The notes beneath the pieces were generated by a model, which did not search any database, had not been told where the DNA came from, and saw only the letters and a program-made list of their open reading frames with translations. From CAZNUP01 sp964609775 (GTDB taxonomy: Bacteria > Patescibacteriota > Microgenomatia > JAMCZE01), in the NCBI GenBank assembly GCA_964609775.1, contig CAZSSJ010000003.1, positions 28,235 through 92,234 on the forward strand: a DNA stretch of 64,000 nucleotides, in the 5' to 3' direction. Below, piece after piece: positions 41,080 to 48,071 of the stretch (position 1 is its first letter; each line of letters begins with the position of its first letter). Made by a program: the position numbers and the translations under genes.

Positions 41080-41700
41080 TTGAATAATTTAAAATTGAAA
41101 AATTCAATTCAAATTTCAAAATTCAAATTATGCGCTACGCGCAGAATTCTGGCGCTTGCGCCACAATTTCAAATTGGCTATACGTTGGTGGAGTTGATGG
41201 TGGCGTTGGGGATTATGGGGTTTATTGCGGCTATTGCCCTTTATTCCGTGCGGTCGTTTAACGATGCGCAGGTTGTGGTTAACGCTCAAAAGGACTTCGT
41301 GAGCAATTTGCGGGCGGTGCAGAACAAGGTTGATAATGGCGCTGACAGCAGCAACTACAAAGTATTGGACGTGGCTAATAACCAGCCAAGCTATGTCTTG
41401 GATTCGGTGACGGTGACACTGCCGGCGGGGGTGAAGGTGTACACGGTTTTTGGGGAACGCCTCTATGTTTGCCTGGCAAATCCCAACGTTCTTGCCACCT
41501 ATCCGGCGGGTTATGCTGCTGGGCCGGGGCCGGGGCAATTGGGAAAGTGTGGTCAATGTACGGGGAAAATCTTTGCCTGTCACGGGCTGACGCCGATTTC
41601 ATCGGGAAATCGGATCGTGACCTTTACGAAAGGTTCTTTTTCGAAACAAGTGGTTATTAATGGTTCGGGCATGCGGGTGACGAGCATCGATGCCCAATAA
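41080..41700 (+). CDS. Pilin-like protein
   Basis: 206 aa from a TTG. After a long basic leader comes GYTLVELMVALGIMGFIAAIAL (cleavage after Gly), then an exterior domain with CGQCTGKIFAC. Minor pilin or pseudopilin. The first 18 codons are a 7-nt array of ATTCAAA type (41087-41128), so the true start is hard to fix. Confidence 0.8.
   Translation: MNNLKLKNSIQISKFKLCATRRILALAPQFQIGYTLVELMVALGIMGFIAAIALYSVRSFNDAQVVVNAQKDFVSNLRAVQNKVDNGADSSNYKVLDVANNQPSYVLDSVTVTLPAGVKVYTVFGERLYVCLANPNVLATYPAGYAAGPGPGQLGKCGQCTGKIFACHGLTPISSGNRIVTFTKGSFSKQVVINGSGMRVTSIDAQ
41087..41128. repeat. 7-nt array in a pilin-like leader
   Basis: Units AATTTAA-AATTGAA-AAATTCA-ATTCAAA-TTTCAAA-ATTCAAA. Confidence 0.75.
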
Positions 41701-41709
41701 TAGTAGGAA

Positions 41710-42138
41710 GTGAGAAGTAAAAAGGGATTGTCAATGGTGGAGACGGTGGTGGCTTTAGTCATCCTGTCAATTATTGGGACGGCCTTGGTCCTTCTGATGG
41801 TCCAGATCCAAGCTCTGGCCAACGCGGCGAAATTTAAGAGCCTGGCGGAGAGTTATGCGGAGGCCATGCTCGAGCAGGTTCGGGCAGCCAAGGCGAGTGA
41901 TTGGGGTTCGTTGCAGCCCGGGTGTTATCTTTACGGATTTAATCCGTATCTCTCCCAAGCCTGCACTAGCGGAAGTCTTAGTGATCCCCAGCTCCAGCTT
42001 TCCGACCCGCGATTTTCCGGTTATGTTAATCTGACAGCGGCGGGAACGGGCTTTCAGGCGCAGGCTTTTGTTTACTGGTCGGAAAAGGGAACAGATAACA
42101 AAGTGCTGGAATTGGATACATACGTTTATCCCTATTGA
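41710..42138 (+). CDS. Minor pilin, PilV-like
   Basis: 142 aa. Starts with a GTG that belongs to a GTGAGAAGT repeat (MRSKKG). Helix KGLSMVETVVALVILSIIG with Met in place of the usual Phe and Glu at +5. Short exterior domain. Part of the minor-pilin group that primes pilus assembly. Confidence 0.8.
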   Translation: MRSKKGLSMVETVVALVILSIIGTALVLLMVQIQALANAAKFKSLAESYAEAMLEQVRAAKASDWGSLQPGCYLYGFNPYLSQACTSGSLSDPQLQLSDPRFSGYVNLTAAGTGFQAQAFVYWSEKGTDNKVLELDTYVYPY

Positions 42139-42139
42139 C

Positions 42140-42174
42140 GGAAGTGAGAAGTGAGAAGTGAGAAGTAAAAGATT
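42140..42174. repeat. 7-nt GAAGTGA array carrying a start codon
   Basis: Four units GAAGTGA-GAAGTGA-GAAGTGA-GAAGTAA. The GTG of unit 3 (42158) opens the next pilin gene; a single similar unit gives the start at 41710. Confidence 0.85.
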
Positions 42175-42799
42175 TACTGACATAAAAGATCAAGGGTTTA
42201 CACTGGTTGAGCTAGTCATTGTGGTGGCGTTGTTTGGCCTTCTCATGGTGGCGGCGAGCAGTTTTTTGATTTCGGTTCTGTCGGGGGGGAACCGAGTGAG
42301 TGTGGAGAACGAAGTCCGGCAGAACGCGGTGGGGATTATGCGTGATTTGGGGGCGGAGGTGCGAGCAAGCTCGTCAAGCTATTCGTGCACGGACGGAAAC
42401 GGGACGGTCTATTTTTGGTTGGGAAACAGCGGCATGTGCGATCCGGTCGGTTGCTCCAGCTCGAGTTGCCCCAGAGCGAGAGTTGTTTATACGGCGAACA
42501 AGAGCACCGGGGTGGTGACCAAGGAGATTGTCGGGGTGACGGCGCTGCCGGCGCCGGCGATTAATTCGGCGAAGGTTAAAGTGATTGACTGCGGCGGGGC
42601 TTCGGCGTGCAGTGGCAACAGTAATGCTTGTTCGGCCGGGCTTGGGGTGAGTCTCTCAGGGGGAGGGGCGTATGCCCAGGAAGAGCCGGGACCAATCGAA
42701 GTGATTCTGACGGTTCGGCAGGCTGTCGACACGACGCGGCAGGATTCGTGTGTGGTGCTGCCGCTTGCCGAAACACTGATGCCGAGGAACGGGCAATAG
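42158..42799 (+). CDS. Minor pilin, PilW-like
   Basis: 213 aa. MRSKRFTDIKDQGFTLVELVIVVALFGLLMVAASSF is a prepilin signal and helix. The long exterior domain contains several Cys (VGCSSSSCP, DCGGASACSGNSNAC) and ends with DTTRQDSCVVLPLAETL. Likely PilW/PilJ-type. Start GTG is part of the 7-nt array. Confidence 0.8.
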   Translation: MRSKRFTDIKDQGFTLVELVIVVALFGLLMVAASSFLISVLSGGNRVSVENEVRQNAVGIMRDLGAEVRASSSSYSCTDGNGTVYFWLGNSGMCDPVGCSSSSCPRARVVYTANKSTGVVTKEIVGVTALPAPAINSAKVKVIDCGGASACSGNSNACSAGLGVSLSGGGAYAQEEPGPIEVILTVRQAVDTTRQDSCVVLPLAETLMPRNGQ

Positions 42800-42846
42800 G
42801 GAGTTAATTATTGCTATCGCATTGTTTCTTGTGATACTCTTTTTCT

Positions 42847-43718
42847 ATGAAGCAAATTGAATCTCAAAGAACGGGGCAAGTGACCATTCTGGCGCTGATC
42901 CTCGGGGTTTTGGGGCTCACGGTTGGTTTGTCGGTGGCTTCAAGGTCGCTTTCGGACCTGCGGCAAGCGAGCTTTACGGATTTTGGGACCAAGGCGTTGG
43001 CGGCGGCAGAGGCGGGAGCGGAGTATGGTTTGAATCAAGTCAGCCAGCCCGGCTTTAGTTTGGCCGCTTGCCAGAACACGGTTCTTTATGATGTGAATGC
43101 CGGAAGCAACACTTTTGATTTCTCAGCGATCGGGATGAGCAAGGTGGAGATTGACATTTGTCCGGACACGTCTGGATATTATCTTGAGACGGGGGTCCCA
43201 AAAGACGGAGTGAGTCAGGTGGATTTTTCCGGGGCGGGGGGCCTTCCGNNNNNNNNNNTCCGAGTAAGGTTGACGTCGTGTGGGGGGGCGCTCCATCAAT
43301 TGAGGTGACCGCTTTGCACTCGGACTATACGGTTAAAAGGTACGCATATAATGCGAATGGAGCCGGGAGCACGAATAATTTTACCCAGGCTCAAAATGCC
43401 GGGCCGGGTTGTGGTAATAATTTAGTAGGAGGGAATTGTCCGAACCCGGGGGGTTTGCCATACTGTGTTGGCCCGAGCAATCTGACGGCGATTGTCGGGA
43501 ATAATATTTTACTCCTGAGGGTGAAACCGATTGGAGGAAGTGCGGATGTTCAAGTTTGTGGGATTGGGGCGAACGTCCCCAGCCAGTTTTATACTGTGAG
43601 TGCCACGGCGACGACGACTAATCAAACGGTGCGTAAAGTTCAAGTTAGAAGAGGTGGAGCGGTGCTGCCCGCAGAGTTCGACAATGTTTTGTACTCGGGC
43701 GGCAGCATCGTCAAGTGA
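42847..43718 (+). CDS. PilX-like pilus assembly protein (assembly gap inside)
   Basis: About 290 codons in two pieces. The N-terminus RTGQVTILALILGVLGLTVGLSVASRSLSDLRQA resembles PilX, a non-cleaved pilin-like membrane anchor, followed by AAEAGAEYGLNQ. The 10-N gap (43249-43258) breaks the frame; afterwards KVDVVWGGAPSIEV ... continues to the TGA at 43716. The stop overlaps the pilM GTG (GTGA). A -10-like GATACT lies 8 nt before the ATG. Confidence 0.8.
43249..43258. other. Assembly gap (10 N) in the pilX-like gene
   Basis: Unknown length; reading frames on the two sides differ. Confidence 0.9.
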
Positions 43719-44749
43719 CGATGAAGTTCTTCAGCCACATTGGTCTGGATATTGGCAGCAGCACGGTTAAGTTGGTGCAACTGGGGAAATCGGGTGGGCA
43801 GTTTCACTTGGAGGCGATTGCCATTGCCCAAACTCCTCAAGGGTTGGAAGGAGTTTCCCGGGATGCGGCAGAAATCGATGTTGTCAAGAAGCTTGCTAAA
43901 GACAGCGGAGCGAGCAGCAAACAAGTGGCTGTCAGTTTGCCAGAAGCCCAAGTGTATACGCGGGTGATTGAGATGCCGTTTTTGGAGGAGCCGGATCTGA
44001 GCTCAACTATTAAGTGGCAGGCGGAGCAATATATTCCCGTTCCTCTTTCTGAGGTGGTTTTAAAACACCAGGTGTTGAATTTTCCAAAAACGGGTGTGCC
44101 GGGGGCAAAAATGGCGGTTCTTCTGGTGGCGGCGCCGCGTCTTCTTATTGACCACTACATGTCTGTTTTGTCCCGAGCGGGGTTGGAGATTGTGGCAATT
44201 GAGACAGAAATTTTTGCGGCTGCCCGGGCTCTGGTGAGCACTGATGCCCTCTCCCCGACAACACTTCTGGTTAATTTAGGAACTGACAACACGACGTTTG
44301 CCGTCCTTAGTGGCGGAGAACTCTCTTTGACACAGTCGGTGGGAACGGGAGGGATGGCGATGACGCGGGCGCTCATGTCAGGTCTCGGGGTGGAGGCGGC
44401 CCAGGCGGATCAATATAAAAAGGTCTACGGCCTGGACAGGAGCGGTTTGGAAGGAAAAGTGGTGGCGGCGGTTCAACCGGTGATAGACGTTTTAGCTGCG
44501 GAGATGAAAAAGGTGACGGCTTATTATGAAACCCGGGCCGGGGCGTCTCCCATTAAGCGGGTGATTCTTTCGGGGGGGGCAGCGGTGATGCGGGGGCTAG
44601 TGGAGTATGTCGCGGCCTTAATGAACATGGAGGTGCAACTGGGGAACCCGTTTAGGCGCATGATTTTGTCAGATCGGCAAAAAGAGGCGGTTCTTGACGC
44701 GGGGCCAATTTTTGCTGCCAGTGCTGGACTGGCGATGAAAGAATTGTAG
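43715..44749 (+). CDS. pilM: Type IV pilus assembly ATPase-fold protein PilM
   Basis: 344 aa (GTG at 43715 overlapping the previous stop; ATG at 43721 also possible). Actin-like protein on the cytoplasmic face, binds PilN. Motifs GLDIGSSTVKLVQL (phosphate loop), LVNLGTDNTTFAVLSGGEL, and RVILSGGAAVMRGLVEYV. Confidence 0.95.
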   Translation: MTMKFFSHIGLDIGSSTVKLVQLGKSGGQFHLEAIAIAQTPQGLEGVSRDAAEIDVVKKLAKDSGASSKQVAVSLPEAQVYTRVIEMPFLEEPDLSSTIKWQAEQYIPVPLSEVVLKHQVLNFPKTGVPGAKMAVLLVAAPRLLIDHYMSVLSRAGLEIVAIETEIFAAARALVSTDALSPTTLLVNLGTDNTTFAVLSGGELSLTQSVGTGGMAMTRALMSGLGVEAAQADQYKKVYGLDRSGLEGKVVAAVQPVIDVLAAEMKKVTAYYETRAGASPIKRVILSGGAAVMRGLVEYVAALMNMEVQLGNPFRRMILSDRQKEAVLDAGPIFAASAGLAMKEL

Positions 44750-44755
44750 GGACTT

Positions 44756-45301
44756 ATGGCAACAGACTTGAATTTTCTGCCGGAGAAGGACGTTCAGTCG
44801 CACGAGGACAAGCGCCAGGTGCGGCTTCTTGTCTTGGGGACGGGAGTCTTTACTATCCTGGCTCTTCTTTTGACCGGGGGACTGTTTGTTTATGCCACGG
44901 CCTTGGCCGGGGAGCGGGGTGCCCTTGAAGTCAGGCAGAGGGAGGATTCGGCAAAACTGGCCCAACATCAGGATTTGATGGCGGATCTCTTTACTTTGAA
45001 ACAGAAAATTAAAGGCTACGAAACAATTGAGAAAAAGCGCTTTGACTTTTCAGAAGGGTTTGACTTTAGTCTACGGCTCGTCCCGCCGGGGATTAGTTTA
45101 ACTCAAGTCGGGATTGAGGATTCAGGGAAGATGACCTTTGTTGGGGAAAGTGAGAGCGAGGGCGCAGTTGCAGGTTTTCTGCGAGATTTGGCCGCAGAGG
45201 AGAGATTGGACCGGCCGACACTGCGGAGTTTACAACGAGGGGATGAGGGTGACTATCAATTAGCCATTGATGCAATCTATGACCCAGCAGAGCGAAAATA
45301 G
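44756..45301 (+). CDS. pilN: Pilus alignment protein PilN-like
   Basis: 181 aa. A short cytoplasmic start with the PilM-binding motif (DLNFLPEKD), one membrane helix (about 25-50), a coiled coil, and a small ferredoxin-like exterior domain. Order pilM-pilN-pilO supports the name. Confidence 0.9.
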   Translation: MATDLNFLPEKDVQSHEDKRQVRLLVLGTGVFTILALLLTGGLFVYATALAGERGALEVRQREDSAKLAQHQDLMADLFTLKQKIKGYETIEKKRFDFSEGFDFSLRLVPPGISLTQVGIEDSGKMTFVGESESEGAVAGFLRDLAAEERLDRPTLRSLQRGDEGDYQLAIDAIYDPAERK

Positions 45302-46016
45302 GATTCTTAGTGTTTATCAGGGAGCCGATCGGGGGGCGCTCCGGCGCCTGGCAGTTTATGTCATTGGCTTTCTTGTCGTGGTGGCGGAAGTTTCGGTGAT
45401 GGCCGTGGTGGTGCCGCCGAAATGGGCAGAAGTGACAGAGGCAAGAGTGAAAGTTGATGAACTCAAAGTGGAGACGGACAAGATGGAGAAGACAATTAGC
45501 GTGTTGGAGTCGCTAGATCAAGTGAAGGTTCGGCGGGATCTGGCGACAGTGGTTGCGGCTCTGCCGAACGAAAAGAAAGTCACGGGGATGGTGACGGGGC
45601 TAACTAATTTGGCTTCAGCTTCCGGAGTGAGTGTCAGCAGTGTGGAACTGATCCCCGGAAAGATTTCCACGAAGTCTGCGGGAGTGAGTCAAACCGCGAT
45701 TAAAGCAAATGATCTGGCCGATGTGGATGTGGGTGGTGGTGTTCGGGGAATTCCGTTGTCACTGGTGGTGTCGGGGAACGAGCCCCGTTTTTTGGATTTA
45801 GTGGGAAAAATTGCTCGAGTTTCTCCCCTGCTTGGGGTTAGGAAGTTGGATTTTACGGTGGCTGGTGGTGTTGAGCGCAGCGGCCAGCTGACGATCCTTG
45901 TCTATTTTATGCCTGTCGATACGAGTCGGATTGACAGTTCAGCCTTGGCCGGGCTGAGTTTGGCGGAAGAGGAGAGCTTGCGAAGGCTCGGCAGTAATTT
46001 TACCATCACTCCTTGA
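45270..46016 (+). CDS. pilO: Pilus alignment protein PilO-like
   Basis: About 248 aa. ATG choices at 45270 and 45279; both overlap the pilN end. One membrane helix (about 27-48), coiled coil (EARVKVDELKVETDKMEKTIS) and an exterior domain. Together with PilN it links the cytoplasmic PilM to the pilus. Last gene of the pil operon; it converges with khpA, overlapping by 11 nt. Confidence 0.88.
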   Translation: MQSMTQQSENRILSVYQGADRGALRRLAVYVIGFLVVVAEVSVMAVVVPPKWAEVTEARVKVDELKVETDKMEKTISVLESLDQVKVRRDLATVVAALPNEKKVTGMVTGLTNLASASGVSVSSVELIPGKISTKSAGVSQTAIKANDLADVDVGGGVRGIPLSLVVSGNEPRFLDLVGKIARVSPLLGVRKLDFTVAGGVERSGQLTILVYFMPVDTSRIDSSALAGLSLAEEESLRRLGSNFTITP

Positions 46017-46239
46017 GGAGGACTGAGGTTTTGAGGCCCTTTTTGACGGCGAGGACTTTGACCAGATCGCGAAGCGCTTTGATTATTCGGCCTTCCCTGC
46101 CGATGATTTTTCCCATGTCTTGCGGGTCGACTGTCAAAGTGAGCGAAGAGAACCCCTGATCGGAAGCGGTTTCTTCCACCGTGACGGCATCAGGGTTGGT
46201 GACAATGTGGCGCGTGAGATAGAGGAGCAGATCTTTCAT
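46006..46239 (-). CDS. khpA: KH-domain RNA-binding protein KhpA
   Basis: 77 aa. One KH domain with the GxxG loop in GKIIGREGRIIKALR. KhpA proteins bind RNA broadly and act with the ribosome and cell-elongation machinery. Overlaps rpsP by ATGA, the usual neighbour. Confidence 0.93.
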   Translation of the reverse strand: MKDLLLYLTRHIVTNPDAVTVEETASDQGFSSLTLTVDPQDMGKIIGREGRIIKALRDLVKVLAVKKGLKTSVLLKE

Positions 46240-46472
46240 GAGGGCTTCTTAGTGAGGCTGGCGACGGTGTCGGTGGGTTTGGCCCCGACACTGAGCCAAT
46301 AGTTGAGGCGGTCTTTGTTGACGACGAGCTTATTGCTGGGGTCGTGAGGGTTGTAGTTGCCGAGCGTTTCCACGGCCTTACCATCGCGTTTTTTGTGCTC
46401 GTCGATGACGACGAGGCGATAGAGGGGGGCGTTGGTTTTGCCAAACCGGGCGAGTCTGATCTTGACGGCCAT
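46236..46472 (-). CDS. rpsP: Ribosomal protein bS16
   Basis: 78 aa, typical start MAVKIRLARFGKTNAPLYRLVV and ending after the common SVGAKPTDTVASLTKK. Part of the 30S subunit. A CTTAAG array lies upstream. Confidence 0.97.
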   Translation of the reverse strand: MAVKIRLARFGKTNAPLYRLVVIDEHKKRDGKAVETLGNYNPHDPSNKLVVNKDRLNYWLSVGAKPTDTVASLTKKPS

Positions 46473-46477
46473 AGGAA

Positions 46478-46513
46478 AACTTAAGTTACTTAAGAGACCT
46501 TAAGGTACTTAGG
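46478..46513. repeat. 9-nt CTTAAG array, between rnc and rpsP
   Basis: ACTTAAGTT-ACTTAAGAG-ACCTTAAGGT-ACTTAGG; four units, one with a 1-nt slip. Confidence 0.85.
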
Positions 46514-46516
46514 ATT

Positions 46517-47218
46517 TTATCTCACTTTGGCCAGTTTCTCAAGGGCGAGCTTGGCGGCTTGCTGTTCGGCGGCTTGTTTGCTTTTGCCGTGACCGGTGCC
46601 GAGGAGGCGACCTTGAACAAAGACGCCAATGGCGAAGGTTTTATCGTGGTCGGGGCCTTTCTCCTCAATGATTTCGTATTGAGGGGAGGAATGCTTCTGG
46701 TTTTGGACGATTTCCTGAAGTGAGCTTTTATAGTCGAGGAGGTCGGCGTTTGACTCGACGTTTTTGATGAGAGGAAAGAGGTGGTGGCTTAGGAAGTGTT
46801 CAGTGATGGTGGTGCCCTGGTCGAGGAAGATACTGCCAACAACGGCTTCGAAAGTGTCGGCCAAGAGTGATGGATTGGTTCGCCCGCCACCCCACTCTTC
46901 GCCTTTGCTCATGAGAAGAAAGTCGCCAAGGTGAAGTTTTTGGGCCAGGGCGGCCAGGGCTTTGGTTTTGACCAGGAGGGAACGAAGGCTGGTCAAGCGC
47001 CCCTCGGGGGCTTGGGGAAAGCGGTGATAGAGAAAGTTGGCGACGAAGAGCGAGAGGACACTGTCGCCGAGGAATTCCAGCCGTTCGTTGGAGGTTTTTT
47101 CGGCCTTGTTTTCATTGAGGTACGAGCGGTGGATGAGGGCTTGGTGGAGGAGTTTGGGGTCCTGGAATTTAATTCCGAGAGTTTTTTCCAGTTGTTCAAG
47201 GTTGATCAAATTCGCCAT
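46517..47218 (-). CDS. rnc: Ribonuclease III
   Basis: 233 aa. Cuts double-stranded RNA. Catalytic domain signature NERLEFLGDSVLSL, second acidic site LLADTFEAVVGSIFLD, and a C-terminal double-stranded-RNA-binding domain (GHGKSKQAAEQQAAKLALEKL). Immediately downstream of the nusB-ACP gene, in the place where many bacteria have acpP-rnc. Confidence 0.97.
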   Translation of the reverse strand: MANLINLEQLEKTLGIKFQDPKLLHQALIHRSYLNENKAEKTSNERLEFLGDSVLSLFVANFLYHRFPQAPEGRLTSLRSLLVKTKALAALAQKLHLGDFLLMSKGEEWGGGRTNPSLLADTFEAVVGSIFLDQGTTITEHFLSHHLFPLIKNVESNADLLDYKSSLQEIVQNQKHSSPQYEIIEEKGPDHDKTFAIGVFVQGRLLGTGHGKSKQAAEQQAAKLALEKLAKVR

Positions 47219-47227
47219 AGCTAAAAT

Positions 47228-47815
47228 TCATGCAAATTGGTCTTCAACGTAGGAGATGAGATCGCCAACCGTGTGGGGTTTGAAACCGGGTTCAAAGACG
47301 AAGTTGTAGTCTTTTTCCAGAAAGGCGAAAAGGTCACCGATCTCAAGGTCGGTGGCGTTGAGATCACGATAGAGGTCAGCGGATGCTTCCAGTCTGTCCT
47401 CGTCGACGCCAAGTTTGTCAGCGATTATTTTCTGAAGGCGGATGGGGTTAATTAGGACCTGGCCGAGAGCGCCGTTAATGAAGCTGGGGCTGGCCTCGTT
47501 GCCGAATTCTTTAGCCAGTTCGACAGCTTCGTCGATGATGACTTTTGAAGGCTCTTTGGTTTCGATGACGAGCTCATAAACGGCCAGTCTGAGGATGGCC
47601 AGGTCAATTTGATTAATTTTGTTTATCTCCCATTCTGGGGCAGCCGCTTTGATGAGGCGGTCAACTATTTTGAGATTTTGGGCCAGGGCGGCGGCTTTCG
47701 GGTCAGAGGGAAGTTTGGCTTGTTGGGGGGAGATCTCGTTTTGAGCTTGCCAAGCGAAAAGACTTTGAACGGTTTTTTGACGAGCCAGATGACGGGGATC
47801 GGAAGCGGTTTTCAA
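47228..47815 (-). CDS. nusB: NusB antitermination factor fused to a relic acyl carrier protein
   Basis: 195 aa. Residues 1-125 are NusB (RHLARQKTVQSLFAWQ, INQIDLAILRLAVYEL, KVIIDEAVELAKEFG, SPSFINGALGQV). Residues 126-195 align with acyl carrier proteins over their full length (LQKIIADKLGVDEDRLEASA, FAFLEKDYNFVF, HTVGDLISYVEDQF). The phosphopantetheine site is lost: DLGADSLDT of ACP is DLNATDLEI, with Asp in place of Ser. rpmF lies upstream and rnc downstream, so the ACP half sits exactly where acpP stands in the usual rpmF-fab-acpP-rnc cluster. Confidence 0.88.
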   Translation of the reverse strand: MKTASDPRHLARQKTVQSLFAWQAQNEISPQQAKLPSDPKAAALAQNLKIVDRLIKAAAPEWEINKINQIDLAILRLAVYELVIETKEPSKVIIDEAVELAKEFGNEASPSFINGALGQVLINPIRLQKIIADKLGVDEDRLEASADLYRDLNATDLEIGDLFAFLEKDYNFVFEPGFKPHTVGDLISYVEDQFA

Positions 47816-47816
47816 T

Positions 47817-47880
47817 TAGGGGTTAGAGGTTAGGGGTTAGAGGTTAGGAAATGACTAACCGCTAAGCGCTAACGGCTAAC
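47817..47880. repeat. Inverted 7-nt arrays between nusB and rpmF
   Basis: GGGGTTA-GAGGTTA-GGGGTTA-GAGGTTA followed by CTAACCG-CTAAGCG-CTAACGG-CTAACTG; the two arms can form a long hairpin. Confidence 0.85.
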
Positions 47881-48069
47881 TGCTTTCTTCGTTTTGGGTG
47901 GTTTAACGACTTTGCCGTTATAGAAGCCGCAGTGGGGGCAGATTTGGTGTGGCACACGCGGTTTATGACAGTTTTCGCACAGGACGAGACTGGCCAGCTT
48001 AGCCAGATGAGTGGCCCGCCGTCTTCCCTGACGGCGAGTGGAGAGTTTGCGTTTTGGTAAAGGAGTCAT
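47869..48069 (-). CDS. rpmF: Ribosomal protein bL32
   Basis: 66 aa. MTPLPKRKLSTRRQGRRRATH and the zinc ribbon CENC ... CPHCGFYNGK. The last codons run into the 7-nt array. Confidence 0.95.
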   Translation of the reverse strand: MTPLPKRKLSTRRQGRRRATHLAKLASLVLCENCHKPRVPHQICPHCGFYNGKVVKPPKTKKAVSR

Positions 48070-48071
48070 TA

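Noticed and set aside
42182..42799. Insertion sequence or phage genes in the pilin region because of repeats
   Set aside because: No transposase, integrase or phage structural gene; all frames fit pilins.
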